This document shows, piece by piece, positions 57,704-64,000 of a stretch of DNA of 64,000 nucleotides (its first letter is position 1; every line of letters starts with the position of its first letter). Location: contig NZ_JACIFY010000011.1 of the NCBI RefSeq assembly GCF_014197615.1, positions 62,001 to 126,000 of the forward strand, read 5' to 3'. A program made the position numbers and the translations under genes. Under the pieces are notes generated by a model. That model saw only the letters and a program-made list of their open reading frames with translations, did not search any database and was not told where the DNA came from. This stretch comes from Rhizobium esperanzae (GTDB taxonomy: Bacteria; Pseudomonadota; Alphaproteobacteria; Rhizobiales; Rhizobiaceae).

Positions 57704-58801
57704 ATGGCCAAAAAAATCCGCGTTCTCATCATCGACGATTCCGCCAGCATCCGTCAGACGCTGACGCATGTGCTGGAGCAGGATCCCGATATCGAGATCA
57801 TGGCGGTGGCTTCCGATCCCTTCGCGGCAGCACGCAAGCTGCTGGAGGAAACCCCCGATGTCATCACGCTCGACGTGGAAATGCCGCGCATGGACGGCAT
57901 CACTTTCCTACGCAAGCTGATGGCACAGCGGCCGATACCCGTGGTGATGTGCTCGTCGCTGACGGAAGCAGGTTCGCAAACGCTGATCCAGGCACTGGAG
58001 GCGGGCGCCGTCGACGTCATTCTGAAATCGAAGATCGGGGCCGCCGACAGTCTTTCCGATGATGCGATGCGCATTCGCGAAATCGTCAAGAGTGCTTCAC
58101 ATGCGCGGCTTCCTACCGTCCGCCGCGCCGCCGGAACCATCCGCTCAGCCTCGGCCGACGGGCCGACCAAGAAGCTGACAGCGGATGTCATGCTGCCGCC
58201 GCCGACGGGACGGGCTATGGCGAAGACGACCGAGATGGTTGTCTGCGTCGGCGCCTCCACCGGCGGCACGGAGGCACTGCGCGAATTTCTGGAGGAATTG
58301 CCGGCCAATGCGCCCGGCATGGTGATCGTCCAGCATATGCCGGAAAGATTCACCGACGCCTTCGCCAAGCGGCTGAACGGGCTCTGCGAGGTCGAGGTGA
58401 AAGAAGCCGTCGACGGCGACCCGGTGCTGCGCGGGCACGTACTGATTGCACCCGGCGACAAGCACACGCTACTCGAACGCCAGGGCGCACGCTACTATGT
58501 CAGCGTGAAGACCGGGCCGCTGGTGTCGCGTCACCGGCCTTCGGTCGACGTGCTCTTCCGTTCGGCAGCGCGATCCGCCGGCTCGAATGCCATGGGGATC
58601 ATCATGACCGGCATGGGCGACGACGGCGCGCTGGGCATGCTGGAGATGCATCAGGCCGGCGCCTATACGGTGGCGCAGGACGAGGCGAGCTCAATCGTGT
58701 TCGGCATGCCGAAAGAGGCGATCGCCAAGGGCGGCGTCGACCGCATCCTGCCGCTCGACCAGATGGCCCGTGAAGTGATGATGACGCAGCAGAAGTTCTG
58801 A
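57704..58801 (+). CDS. cheB: protein-glutamate methylesterase CheB
   Basis: A 365-residue receptor-demethylating enzyme. The receiver carries Asp57 ([13 protein letters not shown]). A linker of about 50 residues leads to the catalytic domain with Ser185 in [13 protein letters not shown], His211 in [10 protein letters not shown] and Asp307 in [12 protein letters not shown]. Ribosome site AGGAG is 6 bases before ATG 57704. A repeat region separates it from cheR, so its expression may be partly independent. Confidence 0.95.
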   Translation: MAKKIRVLIIDDSASIRQTLTHVLEQDPDIEIMAVASDPFAAARKLLEETPDVITLDVEMPRMDGITFLRKLMAQRPIPVVMCSSLTEAGSQTLIQALEAGAVDVILKSKIGAADSLSDDAMRIREIVKSASHARLPTVRRAAGTIRSASADGPTKKLTADVMLPPPTGRAMAKTTEMVVCVGASTGGTEALREFLEELPANAPGMVIVQHMPERFTDAFAKRLNGLCEVEVKEAVDGDPVLRGHVLIAPGDKHTLLERQGARYYVSVKTGPLVSRHRPSVDVLFRSAARSAGSNAMGIIMTGMGDDGALGMLEMHQAGAYTVAQDEASSIVFGMPKEAIAKGGVDRILPLDQMAREVMMTQQKF

Positions 58802-59001
58802 GACGGTTTATCCTGATCCGACCGGAATAAATGCCGGTTTCCGGTGCCGCAGGGCAGCCATGCATGCGTCCCCTTGAAATTTCCTCGATTTTGTGGTCTT
58901 GAGGCCGCCAATCTTTGCAGCGCTGTCTGTCATGCATGTTCAGGGACACTTCCCGCCCCTGGCAGCGCGCACCTCGTATCAGTCCCAAGGAAAATGCGCC
59001 G

Positions 59002-59802
59002 ATGGCCCGTTCAGCTCTTCTCAATGTCATGGTTCAGGCTGCGCTCAAGGCAGGAAAATCGCTGGGACGTGATTTCGGCGAAGTGCAGAACCTGCAGGTT
59101 TCGGTGAAGGGGCCTGGCGATTTCGTTTCCAGCGCCGACCGCAAGGCCGAGAAGATCGTCAGGGAAGAGTTGCTGAAGGCCCGTCCGACCTATGGATTCC
59201 TCGGTGAGGAAAGCGAAGAGATCAAGGGAACGGACGGAGCACATCGCTGGATCGTCGACCCGCTCGACGGCACGACGAACTTCCTGCACGGCATCCCGGC
59301 CTTCGCCGTCTCGATCGCGCTCGAACGCAATGGCGAGATCGTCGCCGCCGTCGTCTTCAATCCGGCGACCGACGAACTCTATACCGCCGAGCGCGGCGGC
59401 GGCGCCTTCCTCAACGACCGGCGCCTGCGCGTCGCCGCGCGCCGCGTGCTGTCGGATTGCGTCATCGGCTGCGGCGTGCCGGCGCTCGGCAAGCGCAATC
59501 ACGGCAAGTTCCTGGTCGAGCTTCGCCACGTCATGGGCGAAGTGGCGGGCATCCGCCGCCTGGGCTCGCCGACGCTCGATCTTGCTTATGTCGCGGCCGG
59601 GCGCTTCGACGGTTTCTGGGAGGCGGAGCTTGCGCCCTGGGACATGGCGGCCGGCATCCTGCTCATCCGCGAAGCCGGCGGTTTCGCCACCGACTGGGAC
59701 GGCGGCACAGCCATTCTGGAGAGCGGCGCGATCGTCGCAGGCAACGAAGCCATCCACAAGGCCCTAGTCGAAGTTATCAAACGACCGATCCCGGCCAAGT
59801 GA
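59002..59802 (+). CDS. suhB: inositol-monophosphatase-family protein
   Basis: A 266-residue Mg2+-dependent phosphatase of the IMPase/SuhB family. The metal motifs are GFLGEESEE, WIVDPLDGTTNFLHGI and LAPWDMAAGILLIREAGG. ATG 59002 gives the usual length. The substrate could be inositol phosphate, 3'-phosphoadenosine phosphate or similar; a role in RNA biology, as for E. coli SuhB, is not evident. It is followed by a hairpin and the ion-channel pair. Confidence 0.9.
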   Translation: MARSALLNVMVQAALKAGKSLGRDFGEVQNLQVSVKGPGDFVSSADRKAEKIVREELLKARPTYGFLGEESEEIKGTDGAHRWIVDPLDGTTNFLHGIPAFAVSIALERNGEIVAAVVFNPATDELYTAERGGGAFLNDRRLRVAARRVLSDCVIGCGVPALGKRNHGKFLVELRHVMGEVAGIRRLGSPTLDLAYVAAGRFDGFWEAELAPWDMAAGILLIREAGGFATDWDGGTAILESGAIVAGNEAIHKALVEVIKRPIPAK

Positions 59803-59804
59803 GC

Positions 59805-59843
59805 GGGTGAAAACCGGCTGTTGTAAAGTCACGGTTTTCGCCC
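59805..59843 (+). terminator. possible terminator after suhB
   Basis: GGGTGAAAACCG (59805-59816) pairs with CGGTTTTCGCCC (59832-59843) with one wobble. There is no T-run after the stem, so it is a weak candidate. Confidence 0.4.
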
Positions 59844-59913
59844 CGGCATACTTCAATTCGGCACAATGTTGATCTAGTCTCCGCCAGCAGTGAGTTCGGA
59901 GGCAGCTGAACCT

Positions 59914-61017
59914 ATGGAAAATGTGAATGTGGCGGAGATCGGCTCCACCGAAAAGACGCCGGGCGGTTATGCCTACAAGCTCTCGAGCCCCATGCCCTTC
60001 CTCTGGACGATGTTGCTTTTCCTGGTCATCGTCGGCTTTATCGCCGCCATTCTCTTCCGGCAAACGCAGACTGCCTTCATGCACAATCCGGGCCTCAACG
60101 GCCTGATCGTCGGCGTTCTCGCAGTCGGAATCATTCTTGTTTTCAACCATGTACTGGCGCTTCGCCCCGAAGTGCGCTGGTTCAACTCGTTCCGCGCTGC
60201 CGGCAGCGCCGACAAGGTCAACCGTAATCCGCGGCTGCTTGCGCCGATGCGGGCGCTGATCGGCAGCCGCAAGACCTCGCTGGCGCTGTCGACGACGGCG
60301 CTGCGCTCGATCCTCGATTCGATCGCCACCCGTCTCGACGAATCGCGTGACGTTTCGCGCTACCTGATCGGCCTGCTGGTCTTCCTCGGCCTGCTCGGCA
60401 CTTTCTGGGGCCTCATCGGCACGATCGGTTCGATCAGCATCGTGATCCAATCGCTCGATGCCGGCTCGAACGGCACGGGGGACGTGCTCTCGGCGCTGAA
60501 GGAAGGGCTTTCCACGCCGCTTTCGGGCATGGGCCAGGCCTTCTCCTCCTCGCTGCTCGGCCTTTCCGGTTCACTCATTCTCGGCTTCCTCGACCTGCAG
60601 GCCGGGCGCGCGCAGAACCGTTTCTACATGGAGCTGGAAAACTGGCTCTCCTCGGTCACAGATGTCGGCTCCGACCTTGCGCCTGCCCTCGACGCCGTTA
60701 CCGGCGCTTCCTCCGACGACATGCGTGCGCTCTCCGATTATCTGCGCAAGGTTTCGGAAGAGGGCGGCAGCGGCACCCAGCGCTCCGTCGCCGCGATGGC
60801 GAGCCTTGCCGAAGGCATTCAGGGTCTGGTCAAAAACATGCGCAACGAGCAGCAGATGCTGCGCGACTGGATCGAGGCGCAGCAGGATGAGGCGAAGGCA
60901 ATGCGCCGGACGCTCGACAGGCTTGCCGAACGTATCGGCGTGCAGGAGCGCACAGGCGAGCGGGGCGAGCGTTTGCGCGACCGCGCCAGCCAGGCAGAAA
61001 CGAGCGAGGGCAAGTAG
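59914..61017 (+). CDS. MotA/TolQ/ExbB-type proton-channel protein
   Basis: A 367-residue inner-membrane protein. Four hydrophobic segments are seen: FLWTMLLFLVIVGFIAAILF, LIVGVLAVGIILVFNHVL, LIGLLVFLGLLGTFWGLIGT and LLGLSGSLILGFLDLQ. The MotA/ExbB motif region is between the third and fourth. The C-terminal 130 residues are a soluble helical domain. ATG 59914 has GGAGG 11 bases upstream; a GTG at 59890 is an alternative. It forms a pair with the OmpA/MotB-like gene that starts 3 bases after its stop. Confidence 0.88.
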   Translation: MENVNVAEIGSTEKTPGGYAYKLSSPMPFLWTMLLFLVIVGFIAAILFRQTQTAFMHNPGLNGLIVGVLAVGIILVFNHVLALRPEVRWFNSFRAAGSADKVNRNPRLLAPMRALIGSRKTSLALSTTALRSILDSIATRLDESRDVSRYLIGLLVFLGLLGTFWGLIGTIGSISIVIQSLDAGSNGTGDVLSALKEGLSTPLSGMGQAFSSSLLGLSGSLILGFLDLQAGRAQNRFYMELENWLSSVTDVGSDLAPALDAVTGASSDDMRALSDYLRKVSEEGGSGTQRSVAAMASLAEGIQGLVKNMRNEQQMLRDWIEAQQDEAKAMRRTLDRLAERIGVQERTGERGERLRDRASQAETSEGK

Positions 61018-61020
61018 GCC

Positions 61021-62052
61021 ATGGCTCTTGCCCGCAACCGGCGCCGCGAACGCACGGTGGATTACTGGCCGGGCTTCGTCGATGCGCTGTCGACGCTGCT
61101 CATCTCGATCATGTTCCTGCTGACGGTCTTCGTCGTCGGGCAGTTCATCCTCAGCCGCGAGATCACCGGGCGGGATGAGGTGCTCAATCGCCTCAACAGC
61201 CAGATCAACGAACTGACGCAGCTTCTCGCGCTTGAAAAGGGCAGCAACCAGGACCTCCAGGATTCGGTTGCCAACCTGCAAGCCTCGCTTGCTGGTGCCG
61301 AAAACGAGCGTTCGCGGCTGCAAGCCTTGCTGAGCGCCGGCTCCGGCGGCCAGGATGCGGCGCAGAAGCGGATCGGCGCGATGACGCAGGAGCTTGACGA
61401 GCAGAAGCAGGTGAGCGAGCGGGCGCTCAGCCAGGTCGAGCTGCTGAATCAGCAGATCGCCGCACTTCGCAGCCAGATCGCCGCTGTCGAAGCTGCCCTT
61501 CAGGCGTCGGAGGAGAAAGACCGGGTCTCGCAGACGAAGATCGCCGATCTCGGAAGTCGCCTGAACGTCGCGCTCGCCGCGCGCGTGCAGGAGCTGAACC
61601 GCTATCGCTCCGACTTCTTCGGCCGCCTGCGCGAGATCCTGTCCGACCGCGAGAATATCCGCATCGTCGGCGACCGTTTCGTCTTCCAGTCGGAAGTGCT
61701 GTTTCCCTCGGGCGGCGCCGATCTCAATCCGGAGGGACAGACGGAGATGGCAAAGCTTGCCGCCGCCCTTCTCGATCTCGCCAAGGAAATTCCGCCGGAG
61801 ATCAACTGGGTGCTGCGCGTCGACGGCCATACCGACAATGTGCCGCTCGCCGGAACCGGCCGTTATCGCGACAATTGGGAACTCTCCTCGGCGCGCGCGA
61901 TTTCGGTCGTCAAGTTCCTGATCGGTCAGGGCGTACCGGCCGACCGGCTCGTTGCCGCCGGCTTCGGCGAATTCCAGCCGATCGCGCCGGGCGATACGCC
62001 GGATGCGCGCTCCACCAACCGCCGCATCGAACTGAAGCTGACCGAGAAATGA
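61021..62052 (+). CDS. MotB/OmpA-like peptidoglycan-binding stator partner
   Basis: A 343-residue protein. The N-terminal membrane helix is FVDALSTLLISIMFLLTVFV, with an Asp (FVDAL) where MotB has its proton-carrying Asp. A coiled coil of about 130 residues (rich in Gln, Glu, Ala) follows, then a C-terminal OmpA domain with VDGHTDNVPLAGTGRYRDNW and SARAISVVKFL. The pair would make a peptidoglycan-anchored proton-driven channel. It is not adjacent to flagellar genes, so motor function is not assumed. Confidence 0.88.
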   Translation: MALARNRRRERTVDYWPGFVDALSTLLISIMFLLTVFVVGQFILSREITGRDEVLNRLNSQINELTQLLALEKGSNQDLQDSVANLQASLAGAENERSRLQALLSAGSGGQDAAQKRIGAMTQELDEQKQVSERALSQVELLNQQIAALRSQIAAVEAALQASEEKDRVSQTKIADLGSRLNVALAARVQELNRYRSDFFGRLREILSDRENIRIVGDRFVFQSEVLFPSGGADLNPEGQTEMAKLAAALLDLAKEIPPEINWVLRVDGHTDNVPLAGTGRYRDNWELSSARAISVVKFLIGQGVPADRLVAAGFGEFQPIAPGDTPDARSTNRRIELKLTEK

Positions 62053-63303
62053 TCAGCCTGACATCGCCTGCCGCGCCTTCTCCAGCCGACCGATGAGGAA
62101 GTCACGCACGGCGGGACTGTCGCTGAGGCCGATTGCCGCGATGTAGGCGTCGACCGCCGCGCTATCGTCACCGGCCTCAGCCAGAAGAAAGGCGCGCACC
62201 GCCCAGTAGGGTTGGTAGCTTGCGATCGCGCGGGCATCGAGCTGGTCGAGCCGTTCCAGGCCGGCGGCGGCGCTTGAGGCTCTGCCGATCACCGCAGCCT
62301 GGCTGACCCGCGCACCCAGCGTCGGCCTCATCATCACCAGCGCCGCATAGAGTGTCGTCAACGCCTGCCAATCGGTCTTTCCCGACAGCCGGCGGGCGGC
62401 ATGCACCGACTGTATCGCCGCCTGGCACTGGAACGGGCCGAAACGCTCGAAACCTCCGGCCTTGCGCAGCAATTCATCCGCCTCGGTCATCATGATCGCA
62501 TTCCATGCAGCCGTATCCTGCTCGTCCAGCGGCACATATCGGCCATCGCTGTCACGCCGGGCGCTGCGGCGGGCTTCGCAGTGAAGCATCAGCGACAGAA
62601 GACCGATCGCTTCCGGTTCATCGGGCAGTACCGCGAGAAGCGCGCGGCCGAGCCAGATTGCCTCGCCGGCAAGCGAATGGTGCTCTTCCTCGCCGTCGAG
62701 ACCGTCCCATCCGAGGCCGTAGGCGGCGTAGATCGCCGAAAGTACGGCGGCGAGCCGCCCTGATAGAGCGGGGCGAGGCGGAACGGCGAAGGGAATGCCG
62801 GCATCGCGGATTTTCACCTTGGCCCGCACCAGCCGCTGGCTCATCGCTTCCGGCGAGACGACGAATGCCCGGGCAATGGTTCTCGCCTCGATGCCGAGGA
62901 TTGTCTGCAGCATCAGTGCGGTATGGACGGAGCTGTCGATGGCCGGATGGGTGCAGGCAAACAGCAGCTTCAGCCGCTCATCGGGAAAGACGGCTTTGCC
63001 GGCCTCGTTCATGCGTTCCTCCGCTTCTTCGAAGGCCAGCGATATCGTCGTTTGCGCCTTGGCCGCGACGGTGCGATGGCGGGCGGCCTGCATGAGATTG
63101 CGGCGCGCAGCCACCAGCAGCCAGGCTTCCGGATTATCCGGAACGCCGCGCTCCGGCCAGACGCGAAGCGCCGAAGCCAGCGCTTCCGACAATGCGTCTT
63201 CCGCCGCCGGCACGTCGCGCGAGCGGGCGGCGAGGAAGGCGATCAGCTTGCCGTAGGATTGACGCGCCACCTGTTCGGCGGCGCGTCCGGCATCGGGCGG
63301 CAT
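62053..63303 (-). CDS. ECF42-type RNA polymerase sigma factor
   Basis: A 416-residue sigma factor, far longer than ordinary ECFs. The N-terminal region has sigma-2 (LIAFLAARSRDVPAAEDALS) and sigma-4 (LGIEARTIARAFVVSPEAMS). The C-terminal 230 residues are a TPR-like helical domain (DUF6596) seen in the ECF42 group, for example AAYGLGWDGLDGEEEHHSLA. ECF42 genes are typically next to YCII/DGPF genes, as here. No anti-sigma factor is seen; the extension may do that job. Confidence 0.9.
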   Translation of the reverse strand: MPPDAGRAAEQVARQSYGKLIAFLAARSRDVPAAEDALSEALASALRVWPERGVPDNPEAWLLVAARRNLMQAARHRTVAAKAQTTISLAFEEAEERMNEAGKAVFPDERLKLLFACTHPAIDSSVHTALMLQTILGIEARTIARAFVVSPEAMSQRLVRAKVKIRDAGIPFAVPPRPALSGRLAAVLSAIYAAYGLGWDGLDGEEEHHSLAGEAIWLGRALLAVLPDEPEAIGLLSLMLHCEARRSARRDSDGRYVPLDEQDTAAWNAIMMTEADELLRKAGGFERFGPFQCQAAIQSVHAARRLSGKTDWQALTTLYAALVMMRPTLGARVSQAAVIGRASSAAAGLERLDQLDARAIASYQPYWAVRAFLLAEAGDDSAAVDAYIAAIGLSDSPAVRDFLIGRLEKARQAMSG

Positions 63304-63310
63304 CGCAACC

Positions 63311-63649
63311 TCACATCTGCAGGCGTGGGCGCACTTCGACCGAGCCCTTGTCGGAGATCGGCACGCGGGTCGCCCATTCGAGTGCTGTGTCGATGTCTGG
63401 AACTTCGATCAGATAAAAGCCGCCGAGCTGCTCCTTGACCTCCGGATAGGGGCCGTCCTGAACATCGTGATCCCCGCCCTTGCGGCGTATGACCGTGCCG
63501 GTCTCGGGCGCTGTCAGGCCGGCGCCGGCGATCACGATTCCCGCCTGGGCGATCGCCTTGATGTAGGCCATCCAGCCGTCTCGATAGGCGGGATCGTCAC
63601 GACGGGCGAAATCCTCGGGGGCTTCGCGAATGATGAGAGCATATTGCAT
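63311..63649 (-). CDS. YCII/DGPF-domain protein, ECF42 partner
   Basis: A 112-residue YCII-related (DGPF) protein starting MQYALIIREAPEDFARRDD; the family signature is the DVQDGPYPEVKEQLGGFYLI segment. AGGAG is 8 bases before ATG 63649. It is 7 bases upstream of the sigma-factor gene. The pair is the usual ECF42-DGPF arrangement; DGPF proteins are thought to be targets of the sigma factor. A longer frame reaches 63844 but the added sequence does not look coding. Confidence 0.88.
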   Translation of the reverse strand: MQYALIIREAPEDFARRDDPAYRDGWMAYIKAIAQAGIVIAGAGLTAPETGTVIRRKGGDHDVQDGPYPEVKEQLGGFYLIEVPDIDTALEWATRVPISDKGSVEVRPRLQM

Positions 63650-63830
63650 GAAAAACTCCTGATCTCGTTGTTGGCGTTGATCCAGGCATCTCGATATAGG
63701 GAACCGATATCCCATAGTGACGCCCGGCGGAGCGGTTCGGCCGTTCCGAGACAATGAGGCGCGGCCAGCGATTATTTCGACATGGCCTTCAAAAATATCC
63801 GAAAAAAGTGAAATGGCGCAAAGATCACAA

Positions 63831-63892
63831 GCCGCCGGGCTCAAGGGCCGGCGGCGCTGAGGAGCGCGGGCAGGGCGGCGTTTTACGCCGCC
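63831..63892. repeat. two hairpins downstream of the last gene fragment
   Basis: GCCGCCGG/CCGGCGGC (63831-63855) and GGCGGCG/CGCCGCC (63874-63892) are perfect short stems. They lie after the stop of the minus-strand fragment at 63904 and may help end that transcript. Neither has a clear T-run. Confidence 0.45.
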
Positions 63893-63903
63893 GCTGCTTC
63901 TGC

Positions 63904-64000
63904 TCAGGCTTCGGCCTTCGTCTGGTCGACGACGTCGGCGCTGGGCGTGTTTTTCTTGATGGATTCGATAGCACTCATGGCGGACGCCTTCGCCTTGTAG
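63904..64000 (-). CDS. C-terminal fragment of an unidentified protein
   Basis: The stop codon is TGA at 63904-63906 and the frame is open to the right edge, giving 32 visible residues (ending MSAIESIKKNTPSADVVDQT plus KAEA). The sequence is Ala/Lys-rich and helical, reminiscent of the tails of phasin-like granule proteins, but this is weak. The start lies outside the window. Confidence 0.5.
   Translation of the reverse strand, partial: YKAKASAMSAIESIKKNTPSADVVDQTKAEA

Noticed and set aside
57607..58062. A 151-residue open frame before cheB
   Set aside because: It runs through the repeat region and overlaps cheB in another frame; it is Arg/Gly-rich shadow sequence and has no ribosome site.
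59914..62052. Zorya defence system (ZorA/ZorB)
   Set aside because: The pair has the right kinds of domains, but the genes on both sides are an inositol-phosphatase-type enzyme and a sigma factor, and no ZorC, ZorD or ZorE helicase/nuclease is present. A housekeeping stator-like pair is simpler.

Overview
The window looks like a stretch of chromosome from a Rhizobium of the R. leguminosarum / R. etli group. The evidence is the high GC content with rhizobial codon use, an Omp10-type lipoprotein shared with Brucella, homospermidine synthase, a GapR/DUF2312 protein, an NfeD/SPFH pair, and dispersed palindromic repeats of the kind common in rhizobial intergenic DNA. No tRNA, rRNA, CRISPR array, transposase, integrase or prophage gene was seen. 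Almost all of the DNA is coding, and nothing marks a large recent insertion. Most identifications rest on recognised motifs and protein layout, not on database searches.

Layout. 1-3980: end of an unknown gene, an SGNH/DUF459 protein whose catalytic positions are substituted, an MltB-like lytic transglycosylase and UTP-glucose-1-phosphate uridylyltransferase. 3986-11266: a betaine/N-methylamine demethylation operon (two dimethylglycine/sarcosine dehydrogenase-type flavoproteins and a Rieske oxygenase) with a divergent LysR regulator. 11339-19706: envelope and housekeeping genes (beta-barrel protein, KdsD, NfeD/SPFH, ferrochelatase, a periplasmic 5'-nucleotidase with a LysM tail, Omp10). 19875-25768: homospermidine synthase, a folate-branch pabB-pabC-yciI operon, a palindromic repeat and PepF. 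25977-33326: an orphan sigma-54 response regulator, a secreted DUF882 protein, GapR, DUF1244, N-formylglutamate amidohydrolase, a DUF1036 protein and pyruvate kinase. 33451-41406: LysE exporter, a LysR-linked tautomerase-cupin-DUF4865 operon, a serine/threonine dehydratase, gamma-glutamyltranspeptidase, a hydrolase, a TPR protein and L36. 41571-46927: purEK, two divergent YdcH-like small proteins, an ArsR-type regulator, a TauE/SafE exporter, a ThiE-like protein and a Sel1-repeat protein.

46954-58801 is a chemosensory cluster. A divergent soluble MCP-like protein faces STAS-cheY-cheA-cheW-mcp-mcp-cheW-cheR-cheB. The first four genes are coupled by ATGA overlaps. The two membrane receptors share an almost identical signalling half but have different sensor halves, and are separated by 338 bases rich in hairpins. 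cheR and cheB are separated by two related copies of a palindromic repeat. 59002-63649: an inositol-monophosphatase-family enzyme, a MotA/ExbB plus OmpA/MotB-like ion-channel pair, and an ECF42-type sigma factor with its YCII/DGPF partner. A gene fragment reading off the right edge ends the window.

The least explained pieces are the tautomerase-cupin-DUF4865 operon, the soluble MCP-like protein with a degenerate signalling tip, the structured region between the two receptor genes, the divergent ThiE-like protein and the DUF459 protein lacking its catalytic residues. None of these is proof of a new system.
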